Notes: generated by a model from the letters alone, not told the origin. A stretch of 34,752 bases of DNA from an uncultured Granulosicoccaceae bacterium (GCA_938035125.1 CALHNS010000042.1:1-34752), one strand, 5' to 3'. Counted from the stretch's first letter, positions 15,654 to 24,415 are shown. Program-made: numbers and translations.

Positions 15654-17095
15654 AAAGACGACGTTAAATCTAGCGCATCACCCACCACTTGATGCAAGCT
15701 CAACACAGAATCAAAGGCATGACCAAATTCTGGGAAGATAGTGGAAAATTGGCTTTTACAAATAGCACACATAGCCACCATATGCGTTACTTGATGCTGT
15801 TTTATCACCTCATCAAAAGCGTTCATACGAGCAGCGGCTCCTTTAATTCGAAGCTCCATTAATTCATCAGTGAGTAAGCCCCCACCACCGCCACAACACA
15901 ATGTGGTTTGCTGAGTGGTATGAGATGGCATTTCCACATAGCGTGCACAGCTTGCTTTGAGTAAGTCTCTGGGAATTGAATACTGCCCACCTTTCACTTT
16001 TCCTAATGTTGATGCTCTGGCAACGTTACATGAATCATGAAAAGTAATACAACGCTGGGCGTTCTTAGTGACATCTAATCGAATAGTCCCTTGCTGCCAT
16101 AGCTCGTGGGTTATTTCTGCAATGTGTTGCGGTATGGGATACCGCGCATCTAAAAAATCCAAACCCTGTACTAAATCTTTTAAATGGTTTTGCGCTACGC
16201 GCCACGCATGCCCGCATTCACCAAATACAAGTCGCTTCACACCCAAATCTTGAGCCGCTACTTTTATACGCAGCGCCATCTCACGTGTGTGTTGTTCACT
16301 GCCCACAAACAATCCGAAGTTTGCAGCTTCAGAAGCTTGGGAACTTAACGTCCAAGATACGCCTGCTTGATGCAATACCTTGGCATAACCAATTAATCCA
16401 TCCACGTGCGGTTCTGCGAAAAAATCGGCAGACGGGGTAACTAACAAAATATCAGCACCCGCCTCATCGATGGGAAAACGTATGGCAACACCTGTATCTT
16501 CCAGGACATCTTCTTCCAAACCCAGCAGGGTATCTTTCAAAGCGGGGCCTGGCAATCCTAAATTATTGCCTTTTAATGCCACCTTCCCGATCACTTGATT
16601 AGCGTATTTTTGACCCATGCCAACCTGAGCCAAGATATCTCTTCCCGCCATTGACACTTCCGACGTATCAATGCCTACGGGGCAATACACAGAACAACGG
16701 CGGCACTGAGAACACTGATGAAAATAGGTGTACCACTGTTGGAGTAAATCAGCATCTAATTCCTTAGCACCGACTAGCCAAGGCAAATACTTTCCAGTAA
16801 AGGTGTAATGACGTTTATATACACTGCGCATTAAATCTTGCCGTGCGACAGGCATATTGTTTGGGTCTTTCGTACCCTGATAGTAATGGCATTTATCGGT
16901 GCAAGCACCACACTTCATGCACGCATCCATGGCCACCTGCAATGCCCGCGAACCATTCACCTTTTCGCCTAGCAAATCGATGACTTTTTCTTGCCAGTTA
17001 TCAATTAGCTGACCCGGAAACCCTAGCGCTTCTTGTTGCTCAGCATTGGCCAAATGCGGCTTGATATGTTTTGTGGCTTGAGGCTTTATGCTCAT
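15650..17095 (-). CDS. dsrK: DsrK-like iron-sulfur protein (heterodisulfide-reductase type)
   Basis: The protein is 481 aa. Two ferredoxin-type [4Fe-4S] motifs are complete: CMKCGACTDKC (C59, C62, C65, C69) and CSQCRRCSVYC (C128, C131, C134, C138), the second followed by PVGID. The C-terminal half has HdrD/CCG-type Cys motifs, including HDSCNVAR and TLCCGGGGG, that in the family hold the catalytic noncubane cluster acting on disulfides. With DsrM it forms a membrane complex that moves electrons between quinones and the DsrC trisulfide or disulfide. Overlaps of 4 bp on both sides (dsrM and the S24-like gene) indicate one operon. No dsrAB is in the window, so the DsrC partner reaction here is open. 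Confidence 0.88.
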   Translation of the reverse strand: MSIKPQATKHIKPHLANAEQQEALGFPGQLIDNWQEKVIDLLGEKVNGSRALQVAMDACMKCGACTDKCHYYQGTKDPNNMPVARQDLMRSVYKRHYTFTGKYLPWLVGAKELDADLLQQWYTYFHQCSQCRRCSVYCPVGIDTSEVSMAGRDILAQVGMGQKYANQVIGKVALKGNNLGLPGPALKDTLLGLEEDVLEDTGVAIRFPIDEAGADILLVTPSADFFAEPHVDGLIGYAKVLHQAGVSWTLSSQASEAANFGLFVGSEQHTREMALRIKVAAQDLGVKRLVFGECGHAWRVAQNHLKDLVQGLDFLDARYPIPQHIAEITHELWQQGTIRLDVTKNAQRCITFHDSCNVARASTLGKVKGGQYSIPRDLLKASCARYVEMPSHTTQQTTLCCGGGGGLLTDELMELRIKGAAARMNAFDEVIKQHQVTHMVAMCAICKSQFSTIFPEFGHAFDSVLSLHQVVGDALDLTSSL

Positions 17096-17772
17096 GAACG
17101 TGGCCGTTGCGGCTGGCTTCGTGTGGGATTAAACCACATCAACGGGCCATGAAACAGTTTCGAAAACGGATACACACACAATAAAACACAGGCCCCTAAG
17201 ACGTGTAAAGCCAATAAATAATTTTGAGTTAATGAGGGCCACTGTGTTGAAAAAAGACCTTGTACAAACAGCGTTACCTCATAAACATTCACTGAATCAC
17301 TTGATGATAACAACATGCCAGCCCCAGCAATGACCAACAATAAAATAAGATGCATGTAGTCAGACAATGAAGAGATGTAACGCACTCGATCTACAACTAA
17401 TCGGCGAACGAATAAACCGATCAATCCAACCATAAGCCCGTAAGAAATTATCGAGGTGTAAGGCATTAACCAAGCGACAATTGTTGGTGCAGGGATTGAT
17501 AAAAATCGCCCATGAATGATTATTGTCAGTAACAAGCAAACATGAAACAGCCAACCAAAAATCCAAGTGGGCACTGAGGCTTTAAAAAGCGTTCTAAAGG
17601 TAACGGTTTCTATCAACATGAACCATAGAACACCCCATCGAGAATCTGCTGCTGGGGTAATGGCAATGTGCCGTAAAACGGGGGCTTGTAATACGTTATA
17701 AATTCGATACGCTATGCCAGCTATGCACACGGCAATGGCAATAAGCAATAAAGGGGCAAGTACTGCGCTCAT
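17092..17772 (-). CDS. dsrM: DsrM-like cytochrome b membrane subunit
   Basis: The protein is 226 aa with about five membrane helices of the NarI/DsrM type. Candidate haem-ligand His residues lie in WLFHVCLLLTIIIHGRFL, SDYMHLILLLVIAG and YLLALHVLGACVLL. The short cytoplasmic end carries PFSKLFHGPLMWFNPTRSQ, which resembles the K(L)xHxP end seen in NarI-like subunits. Its role is to exchange electrons with menaquinone or ubiquinone and pass them to DsrK. The gene starts 21 nt after dsrC and its stop overlaps the dsrK start as ATGA. AAGG lies about 11 nt before the start, which is weak spacing. Confidence 0.85.
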   Translation of the reverse strand: MSAVLAPLLLIAIAVCIAGIAYRIYNVLQAPVLRHIAITPAADSRWGVLWFMLIETVTFRTLFKASVPTWIFGWLFHVCLLLTIIIHGRFLSIPAPTIVAWLMPYTSIISYGLMVGLIGLFVRRLVVDRVRYISSLSDYMHLILLLVIAGAGMLLSSSDSVNVYEVTLFVQGLFSTQWPSLTQNYLLALHVLGACVLLCVYPFSKLFHGPLMWFNPTRSQPQRPRS

Positions 17773-17793
17773 AAAAATGTGCGCCTTATGATG

Positions 17794-18144
17794 CTAAACA
17801 CACCCAGTGGGCTTGGGCAGTCCTGCGTATCGACAGGCTTGCTTGGCAGGTCCTTGCGGATACAGCTCGTATAAATAGCGGCTGTTCGCCTTGTCTTTTC
17901 CAAGCTTCTTACCAACCGCTTTGGTCAAAATTCGAATGGCAGGTGCTATTTCGTAATTCTCGTAATACTCCTGCAAAAGCTGAATAACATCCCAGTGATT
18001 GTCATGGAGCTCCACACCGTCGTTAGATGCCATAGTAATGGCCACATTGCGTGTCCAATCTTCTCTATTTAAAAGATACCCTTCCTCATCCGTTTGCAAG
18101 GGTATGCCATCTACAACCAGAACCGATTCAGCAGCTGACGTCAT
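17794..18144 (-). CDS. dsrC: DsrC sulfur carrier
   Basis: This 116-aa protein has the DsrC/TusE fold: VDGIPLQTDEEGYLLNREDW at the start, then LHDNHWDVIQLLQEYYENYE and IRILTKAVGKKLGKDKANSR. The flexible C-terminal arm, KQACRYAGLPKPTGCV, has both cysteines (C104 and C115) with CX10C spacing, C115 being penultimate. That pair distinguishes DsrC proteins able to form trisulfides from TusE-type proteins with one active Cys. It is therefore a substrate for DsrMK. The start codon lies in the loop of a perfect 8-bp inverted repeat and has no obvious ribosome site, suggesting controlled initiation. It follows the DUF533 gene by 39 bp. Confidence 0.9.
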   Translation of the reverse strand: MTSAAESVLVVDGIPLQTDEEGYLLNREDWTRNVAITMASNDGVELHDNHWDVIQLLQEYYENYEIAPAIRILTKAVGKKLGKDKANSRYLYELYPQGPAKQACRYAGLPKPTGCV

Positions 18145-18155
18145 TGTACGTCAGC
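18134..18155. promoter_or_regulatory. Perfect 8-bp inverted repeat around the dsrC start codon
   Basis: GCTGACGT (18134-18141) and ACGTCAGC (18148-18155) flank a 6-base loop that contains the dsrC start codon (18142-18144, minus strand). In mRNA this would fold with AUG in the loop. Confidence 0.6.
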
Positions 18156-18183
18156 CGCTGATTCGCATCGGTTTAACGCGATT

Positions 18184-18948
18184 TTAGCCATACAGCGTTG
18201 GTGCGCCTAACTGTGTGTGAATGGCGTTCGCCACCTCTTCAGAGATATTCAGCCCCTTACGAAATGAATCTAAGAACACAGCCTCTTCTTTCGTATCCAG
18301 CGTCATACCCATCATAGACATCATGTACGCCTGCTGCTCTGCCCCTGCAGGGATAGAACGGACCAGTGAATCTACATCCAATGGAGATTGCATTTCTTTA
18401 ATAACAAATGCTTTCTCATCGGCGCTGATATCTTCACCTAATTGCTCAACAATTTTTTGCTGCTCTGCCTGATCAACGTTGCCATCAGCCTTGGTGCCAG
18501 CAATCATGGCGCTGATTAAGATCTTCGCCTGCTCTTCTTGGCTAGGTGTAGCCTGCGGTTCAGCTTGCTGTCCCGTTAGCGCGCTATTTAATAGGTCGCC
18601 CAAACTGCCACCCGCAGGGGCCTGAGCATTAGTAGGCTGGCCACCACCTGAAATACTTTCAAGTAACCCACCTAAACCACCCGCACCACCGGCGGCTGCA
18701 CCACCGGCAGAATTTCCACCCAGTAAAGCGCCTAGATCACCTAAACCACCGCCGCCTTGCTGCCCTTGTTGACCTCCTAAAAGACCACCCAGAGCGCCTC
18801 CAGCGCCACCAGCACCGCCTAACACACCACCAAGCAGCCCACCAAGACCACCGGCACCGCCGCCGCCACCACCACGGACTGCACTTGCAACCCCTTTAGC
18901 GACCATCGCTCCAACCGCCATCTTTGCCATCGTTCCAACCAAACTCAT
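18184..18948 (-). CDS. DUF533/TerB-like protein with Gly-rich segment
   Basis: The ATG at 18948 is chosen because GAGGA lies 7 nt upstream; a GTG at 18954 is too close to that site. The protein is 254 aa. Residues 1-24 are a hydrophobic or amphipathic stretch (MSLVGTMAKMAVGAMVAKGV). Residues 25-115 are low complexity, rich in Gly, Ala and Gln with repeated GLGGLLGG-type units. The C-terminal half (about 135-254) matches DUF533 (YebE): AKILISAMIAGTKADGNVDQ, then EQLGEDISADEKAFVIKEM and a final helical region. DUF533 belongs to the TerB-like helical fold; the EF-like DGNVDQ loop is typical. Its function is not known. It heads the run toward dsrC, although the 39-bp gap leaves room for separate control. 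Confidence 0.8.
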   Translation of the reverse strand: MSLVGTMAKMAVGAMVAKGVASAVRGGGGGGAGGLGGLLGGVLGGAGGAGGALGGLLGGQQGQQGGGGLGDLGALLGGNSAGGAAAGGAGGLGGLLESISGGGQPTNAQAPAGGSLGDLLNSALTGQQAEPQATPSQEEQAKILISAMIAGTKADGNVDQAEQQKIVEQLGEDISADEKAFVIKEMQSPLDVDSLVRSIPAGAEQQAYMMSMMGMTLDTKEEAVFLDSFRKGLNISEEVANAIHTQLGAPTLYG

Positions 18949-19312
18949 GTGCACTTCCTCAATTATTACTCGTTACATTTAAGTGGGGGCTCGAAGCTGC
19001 CGAACCAAGGGTAGCTAGTGTAACGAAACTGTACCGACTCTTTTAGGCACTATATTTCAGCTTGCCAGTGTGGCGTCGGTTTGATGAACCTGACTATTTG
19101 TCAAGGAATGCAACATATATCAGCTGATGAGCTGAATGAGACCAGAATAGGCGTTTTTGTGCAGTAGTTCAGGTGGCAACTTGGATTCAGCTGCGGTAAA
19201 TTTCCATACCCTGATTTGATGCCAATGTACTGGCACCAAACCAGCGTAATGTGAAGGACGAATTTTCTGGTTGCTGTCGCATGCCTCTGCAAGGATTGAT
19301 GAAAAAGTAAAC
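18949..19312. other. Intergenic region between DUF533 and sugar transferase genes
   Basis: These 364 bases hold no convincing gene. Two short inverted repeats are present: TCAGCT-GATG-AGCTGA (19120-19135) and TGCCA-ATGTAC-TGGCA (19220-19235). Promoters for the two divergent genes should be here, but no near-consensus pair with correct spacing was found. Short open frames on both strands lack ribosome sites. Confidence 0.5.
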
Positions 19313-20014
19313 ATGAGCCAAACCGCTAAACAAGTCATTATCGAGCAGCAACCCACCGCCGAAATACCCGGCACGGTGTTGATCGATGCTTGCCCACGAG
19401 TTCTTGGTCTGTATGCCAGCTGGGGAAAGCGTGCGTTTGATCTGGTTGTAGCCGTAGGTGTTTCACTGGCGTTTGCTCCCATTGGAATCATCGTTGCTGC
19501 CGCCATCTATTTTTCTAACCGATCTGCACCCATCCTCTATCGCCAAGTGCGAGTTGGCCAATGGGGTAAACCGTTCATGATGTACAAGTTTCGCACTATG
19601 AATCCTGACCGCCGAGGCGATTATCTTGGCGGTGATGGATTCGATGGATCAGATAGACGGCTGACTCATAAAACTGAACATGATCCTCGCCACACCAAAC
19701 TAGGGCGCATTCTAAGAAAGACCAGCGTAGATGAGCTACCTCAGCTTTTTAATGTGCTGAACGGCACTATGAGTTTGGTTGGCCCTCGCCCTGAAATTTT
19801 AAGCATTGCCGAAAAATACGAAATCCGAAATCATGCGCGCCACATGGTGCGGCCGGGTATTACGGGTTTATGGCAAATCAGCGAATACAGATCTGAGCTG
19901 TTGCACGAGAATGTTCATATCGATTTGGATTACATAAAGAAAGTAACCCTAGTGCAAGATTTTAAAATATTGCTTGGCACAGTGGGCGCGGTATTGGGAA
20001 GCCGAGGTAAATAA
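19313..20014 (+). CDS. Bacterial sugar transferase (exopolysaccharide priming type)
   Basis: From the ATG at 19313 it is 233 aa. A single hydrophobic segment (about 40-65, DLVVAVGVSLAFAPIGIIVA) precedes the catalytic domain. Family motifs are clear: FMMYKFRTMNPDRRGD, HTKLGRILRKTSVDELPQLF, NGTMSLVGPRPEI and VRPGITGLWQIS. These enzymes move a sugar phosphate from a nucleotide sugar to undecaprenyl phosphate at the inner membrane, the first step of polysaccharide repeat assembly. It is of the short class (one membrane segment), as in Pgl/EpsL-type proteins, rather than the long WcaJ class. A TTG-initiated extension to 19271 is possible but has less support. No other glycan genes are in the window, so it may serve a remote locus. 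A strong terminator follows. Confidence 0.88.
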   Translation: MSQTAKQVIIEQQPTAEIPGTVLIDACPRVLGLYASWGKRAFDLVVAVGVSLAFAPIGIIVAAAIYFSNRSAPILYRQVRVGQWGKPFMMYKFRTMNPDRRGDYLGGDGFDGSDRRLTHKTEHDPRHTKLGRILRKTSVDELPQLFNVLNGTMSLVGPRPEILSIAEKYEIRNHARHMVRPGITGLWQISEYRSELLHENVHIDLDYIKKVTLVQDFKILLGTVGAVLGSRGK

Positions 20015-20032
20015 CCGAACTTGATTTTTCGC

Positions 20033-20061
20033 ACAAAGCCTATTGTAAAAATAGGCTTTGT
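20033..20061 (+). terminator. Intrinsic terminator after the sugar transferase
   Basis: A perfect 12-bp stem (20033-20044 with 20050-20061, AAAGCCTATT against AATAGGCTTT) has a GTAAA loop. The stem end and following bases are U-rich (TTTGTTGTTCTT). It may also limit the convergent minus-strand gene. Confidence 0.8.
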
Positions 20062-20080
20062 TGTTCTTGGTTATAGTTGT

Positions 20081-21739
20081 TTAACGAAAAACCGGATACC
20101 AATACACCGGTTTATCATTGCCATTTTTTAGCACCGCGTGGTGATTAGCAAACACGCGATATTCATGACTCCAATTACCATCGGGCCAACGCACTCGAAC
20201 CGATGCACGCTCTGCCACACCTAATCCAACATGTATAAATCCGTTACTGTGCGACGCATGACCTCCGCCCACAGAAACGGTTCGAGTTTGCGTTAAGTTT
20301 CCAGTTTTTATGGCAATTCGTGCACCTACCGCCTGCGGGTTTACCCCTTCTTGTTGCAGCTCTATAGCCAACCAATTACCACTGGGTCGTGCACCCCACG
20401 ACTCTTTTACCCCAAGATTTCTAAACACACTAACCGGCGCTTCTCGGTTGATCACCAACAAATCGACTTGCCCATCCACGTTAAAGTCACTCACTAATGC
20501 ACCGCGCCCCTGAGTTGGAAGATTGATATTGGCTTCTGCTCCTGCTTCTATAAAGCCACCTTCTGGATGCGCCAGCAGCAAATTATCAGGGTCGATAGAT
20601 GCAAAGTCAGGCATATTACTAACGTTGCCTTTGGCTATAAATAAATCCGTCCGTGCATCGTTGTTGAAATCAGCGAATTCGGTATGCCACCCTGTGGAGG
20701 GCTTACTGTCATCACCTTCGTAAGGCCTATGTGCTGTGGTGCCTTCATTAAAAGCGACATCTACGTACTGCGGTTGATCTTCATCTGCTTCAGGATCTAG
20801 CTGCTGCAACATGTTGTCCCCCATAGACGACAGCGCATACTCTGGAAACCCATCGCTATTTAAATCCGCCTCAGCAATACCCATACCCCAAATCGTAAGC
20901 GATTTCCAACCATCGCTTGCGCTATAAACTGATGGAGCACCATCTAATGGCACACGCCATAGCTGCTCTTGCCCACCTCGATAATATTGCCGATCATTAG
21001 TAATTCTCAGCGCAGGTTCGCCGCTGTTATTCCAGTCGGTGAATAAAATCGACAGGCTACAAAAGCCTGGGGTTAATAATTGGCTGTCGCTGTAACTCGG
21101 GTTGGAAGTAAAGTCATCTGAATCGGGGCGAACAAGCACATTGTCATGACAAGTTCCCCACGGTGAACCCGGTGCGCTTTGGTCAACGTAATTGCCAAAC
21201 GCAAGTGTGGGGTATGCTGAATCGCCTTCCCAAATCGCTGAAAAACCGGTGCTCCATTCACGCCCTCCATCAAAATCAAAGCGCCGATTGGCTTTAGAAA
21301 AACCGCAGTTACCATCCCCTCGTAACAACACATTTCGCCCAACGCGAAGTAGAACAATATCAAGGTGTTGGTCTTGATCTAAATGCAACGTGTAAGCGCC
21401 AGTAACCGACGTTAAATCGGATTCCTTTACATTTAACGGTACAGATTCAAACTGTATGTCGCCTGCTGGCGTAGAAATATTTTTATATAACTGGGCTTGA
21501 GATGAGCCACCTGCCAATACAACATCGGGCATGCGATCACCATTGCAATCGAACGCTGCCCCGCCACCGCCTACAAAAAATTCCCAGGAACCTGTGTACT
21601 GATGATTGATTCCTGACTCATCAGTTTGCACTTTGAAATTAGGGAAAACGACAGCTTCAGGGTTTCTTTCCGTTTGTGCGTAAACCGGCCCGAATAACAA
21701 TACGTTGATTAAACTGATCGAAAAATAATTCAATTTCAC
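20081..21739 (-). CDS. FG-GAP/UnbV (CRTAC1-like) secreted protein
   Basis: The protein is 552 aa from a GTG at 21739, overlapping the di-haem gene stop as GTGA. A signal peptide is followed by cleavage near PVYAQ (residue 22). Several FG-GAP/VCBS Ca-binding turns recur: DCNGDRMPDVVLAGG (about 64), DLNSDGFPEYALSS, DFNNDARTDLFIAKG and DFNVDGQVDLLVINR. These indicate a seven-bladed beta-propeller. The C-terminal 80 residues match the ASPIC/UnbV domain (GARIAIKTG, SVGGGHASHSNGFIHVGLG, VRVRWPDG). It is presumably periplasmic or secreted. Its gene order ties it to the di-haem cytochrome and ROK regulator. Function in this family is poorly known; ligand binding or assembly with the cytochrome is inference. 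Confidence 0.82.
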   Translation of the reverse strand: MKLNYFSISLINVLLFGPVYAQTERNPEAVVFPNFKVQTDESGINHQYTGSWEFFVGGGGAAFDCNGDRMPDVVLAGGSSQAQLYKNISTPAGDIQFESVPLNVKESDLTSVTGAYTLHLDQDQHLDIVLLRVGRNVLLRGDGNCGFSKANRRFDFDGGREWSTGFSAIWEGDSAYPTLAFGNYVDQSAPGSPWGTCHDNVLVRPDSDDFTSNPSYSDSQLLTPGFCSLSILFTDWNNSGEPALRITNDRQYYRGGQEQLWRVPLDGAPSVYSASDGWKSLTIWGMGIAEADLNSDGFPEYALSSMGDNMLQQLDPEADEDQPQYVDVAFNEGTTAHRPYEGDDSKPSTGWHTEFADFNNDARTDLFIAKGNVSNMPDFASIDPDNLLLAHPEGGFIEAGAEANINLPTQGRGALVSDFNVDGQVDLLVINREAPVSVFRNLGVKESWGARPSGNWLAIELQQEGVNPQAVGARIAIKTGNLTQTRTVSVGGGHASHSNGFIHVGLGVAERASVRVRWPDGNWSHEYRVFANHHAVLKNGNDKPVYWYPVFR

Positions 21740-23145
21740 GGCAAAATAACCAAGGTTTTCAAAAAAGCCACCACATCCAATTGTGTTGAATCATTGGCTG
21801 CGGCAAACGCATCTTTCGACACTTTGGCATCACCGCCGTGAGCAAGAATGATGTCTCTTAGCGCAACATAGTCATTACGATGACCATAAGGGCTTGTGGA
21901 ACCTACTCCCCATAGCTCCGCTGTCATAAAGCGCGTGCGATCGACAAATCGCTGCGAGAGCTTTTCGTTCCCCAGCGCTTCGTTTTTGTGATCCGTCATT
22001 TGATGACGTTTCAAATCGCCAAACAAAGGAACTAACACGTGCCCGTCTTCATTTCGCGTTAATTGGTCAGCCCAGAAGGTTAATGACAAATCGTAAATCG
22101 CCGGCTCCTCCACTGATGAAGACGATAAGGTGCCTACAACATCCAGTGGCCCTGGGTCAAAAAAATCTAATGACTCCAATGGCAGCGACTCTTTATGACA
22201 TCCCGTACAGCCAAAGTTTTCCATAGCGCTTTTGCCACGCAGCGCAGCCGCTATCCATGCCTCATCATTCGGCACTTCTTGCACAGGAGGCTCCAACATC
22301 GCTTGCCAAGCCACAAGTGCAGAGACATCGCCAGGTGTAAGTTCATTTGCGTATCCGTCGCCATCAAAATCATCGGTGCCAGTAACGTGTAATCCGAAGC
22401 GTTCTTCGGCCTGCATACCATGATGGTGATTCATAGCATTAACGGTGAACTGCCTTAGCGATGTCATCACACCTTTTTGGCTAAACGGGCGCACCGTTAA
22501 ATCATCATCCACACCGCTTACTTCATTTAAATCAACTAAACCTTCAGCGCTTGCTGAAATAAATCCAAACGATACCCCTTTCGTTGTTAGCTCCAATCGC
22601 ACATCATTTTGGGTATCGCGTGCACGAACTAGCGCATCGGTTCGTATAGCCGCTAAATCTCGACTCATCTCCCGCGCTAATAGCTCGATTAAGCCAGCTC
22701 CCATCAAATGATTACTGCCACGTTCATTTGAAAACTGAGGATCGATAGAATCAAAATCTGCTTGGGTAAACCCTTCTGACACAAAAACGTTAGTAACGAA
22801 ATCGCTAGCACCGCCCAGCACCGGTTGGTTATGACACGAAGCACAGGCTGTGGCATCCGGGCCTGCAGTTCTTAGCAGTACATGTTCTCTAGTTCGCCGA
22901 GTTTTAGTGGGAATAATGGCTTGTGTTGCGTTGGGCCGCCCGGCCCCGTCAGCTGGTGTGAAATGGGCGCTGAATAACGCCTTACCCGTTTGATTCAGCG
23001 ATTCTAATGCCCGTTTTGATAGGCGCCCGGCGGGTAACGCATCAATTTCCCCCAGTTCATGAGTTACCTCAGCCCAGGGTAATGGTTCATCGGCCATTAC
23101 ATTTGCGTGCACCAACAATGCGCAACATAACAGTAGAAATTTCAT
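21736..23145 (-). CDS. Di-haem c-type cytochrome/oxidoreductase (DUF1111)
   Basis: From the ATG at 23145 it is 469 aa, with signal peptide MKFLLLCCALLVHANVMA. Two CXXCH haem sites are present: CASCH (C101, C104, H105) followed by NQPVLGG, and CTGCH (C313, C316, H317). The C-terminal TAELWGVGSTSPYGHRNDY and LRDIILAHGGDA are standard DUF1111 features. Proteins of this family are called thiol oxidoreductase or di-haem oxidoreductase, but their reactions are mostly untested; some are peroxidase-like. The start follows the ROK stop by 5 nt, and an in-frame TTG at 23154 is less likely. The stop overlaps the UnbV gene start. It should act in the periplasm. Confidence 0.85.
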   Translation of the reverse strand: MKFLLLCCALLVHANVMADEPLPWAEVTHELGEIDALPAGRLSKRALESLNQTGKALFSAHFTPADGAGRPNATQAIIPTKTRRTREHVLLRTAGPDATACASCHNQPVLGGASDFVTNVFVSEGFTQADFDSIDPQFSNERGSNHLMGAGLIELLAREMSRDLAAIRTDALVRARDTQNDVRLELTTKGVSFGFISASAEGLVDLNEVSGVDDDLTVRPFSQKGVMTSLRQFTVNAMNHHHGMQAEERFGLHVTGTDDFDGDGYANELTPGDVSALVAWQAMLEPPVQEVPNDEAWIAAALRGKSAMENFGCTGCHKESLPLESLDFFDPGPLDVVGTLSSSSVEEPAIYDLSLTFWADQLTRNEDGHVLVPLFGDLKRHQMTDHKNEALGNEKLSQRFVDRTRFMTAELWGVGSTSPYGHRNDYVALRDIILAHGGDAKVSKDAFAAANDSTQLDVVAFLKTLVILP

Positions 23146-23150
23146 ATTCC

Positions 23151-24383
23151 TCAACCTACAGCTTTTACATCGGCCATTAATCGAGTAGCGACTCGAGATT
23201 CATCTAATTTTGCTAATGACCATTGCATGTTGCCCTCATCGATTAGTCGAGTTTCCTCAAGTTCGATTTGAATGATCGGTGAACGACCTTGCATGGCTTG
23301 CATTGTGTGTTCAAGCCGTTCGTTAATGCCAGGCAACAGTAAGTCTAGGTAGCGTGCGCCATAGCCTGTAATGGTAATTTCAGATACGTTCAAAAGGCTA
23401 TGTAAACGCGCCAACGCAAGCCCTAAACATTCACTGGCTTTTCTGAAGGCATATTCAGCATCTCGGGCACCTGAACGCGCTTTAACCGCTAACTTATCCA
23501 CCTCGGCTAAAGGAACAAAACGAGCAGGTAAAGTATCGCAAGGCACCCCAAAAGCTGTGCGTAAAATGCCGTAAAAACCAGCGGTTGCTTCCACACAGCC
23601 TTGCGCACCGCATCGACATATAGGCCCATTTTGCTGATCTACCATGTGACCAAACGGCGGTGCAAAAGCATCGATTCTGCCATGTGATTTTAGGGTTGCC
23701 ACACCTAACCCGATCGAGTGACCTAAAGACAACACAGCAATTCGGCGCCCATCTTCTGCGCTTTGATCGTTCCGACGTAACCGTTGCGCAACAGCTTGTG
23801 CCGAGAAGGTGGTTTCATTGCGCACGCACACATTAGCGCTGGTGAAATGATTAAACGCTTCGGCAAAATCAATAGGATGGTTATCGAACACAGGTGTCCA
23901 CAAAACTGTTGGCTTATGTGGATCAACCACCCCTTTAGTCGTGATGGACACCGTGCGTATCGCTTGGTTATCTATGCCACTACGTTCAGCTAAACGCGCC
24001 ACGTTATTAGCAATGTTTTTTGTAAAGGTTAAAGGCTTTTCTTTAGGCGCCCGCTTATCGATGAATCGATCAATTAAGGTACCTGCGTAATCCACTAACG
24101 AATATTCCACAATCTCAGTGGCAATTCGCACCATGACCAAATAGGCAAAATTCGGGCGCTGACCAAATAACACCCGTGGGCGTCCTCGGCCAGTGCTAGC
24201 AACTTGCTCCACACGCTCCAATACGCCTTCTGCTTCAAGCTCTGCGGTAATGGCCGACACACTAGCCGAACTCAGCCCGCTCCATTCGCCCAAGGTTGTG
24301 TGGGCCGAACGCCCTAATTCACGCAACCCCGCCAGTACATAGGCTCGATTCTGGTGTCGCAATGTTTCTGTGTTAGAGGCCAT
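23151..24383 (-). CDS. ROK-family transcriptional regulator
   Basis: The protein is 410 aa. A winged helix-turn-helix occupies residues 15-75 (AHTTLGEWSGLSSASVSAIT, ELEAEGVLERV, GRGRPRV wing). The ROK sugar-kinase-like fold follows, with the zinc motif CRCGAQGCVE after GPI. The catalytic-type loop reads VFDNHPIDFAEAF; the ATP motif common in ROK kinases is not evident, as in ROK repressors. Such regulators bind sugars and control sugar uptake operons. It is divergent from xylFHG across 123 bp that contains an inverted repeat over the xylF -35 box, so it probably represses xylF. It is also the first gene of the operon with the di-haem and UnbV proteins. No ribosome site is clear. Confidence 0.88.
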   Translation of the reverse strand: MASNTETLRHQNRAYVLAGLRELGRSAHTTLGEWSGLSSASVSAITAELEAEGVLERVEQVASTGRGRPRVLFGQRPNFAYLVMVRIATEIVEYSLVDYAGTLIDRFIDKRAPKEKPLTFTKNIANNVARLAERSGIDNQAIRTVSITTKGVVDPHKPTVLWTPVFDNHPIDFAEAFNHFTSANVCVRNETTFSAQAVAQRLRRNDQSAEDGRRIAVLSLGHSIGLGVATLKSHGRIDAFAPPFGHMVDQQNGPICRCGAQGCVEATAGFYGILRTAFGVPCDTLPARFVPLAEVDKLAVKARSGARDAEYAFRKASECLGLALARLHSLLNVSEITITGYGARYLDLLLPGINERLEHTMQAMQGRSPIIQIELEETRLIDEGNMQWSLAKLDESRVATRLMADVKAVG

Positions 24384-24415
24384 TGGTATTAAATTCTAAT
24401 TTTTTTCACGTGGTT

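Noticed and set aside
18134..18155. Terminator of the DUF533 gene
   Set aside because: The inverted repeat is 29 bp past the stop but has no T run on the minus strand and holds the dsrC start codon.
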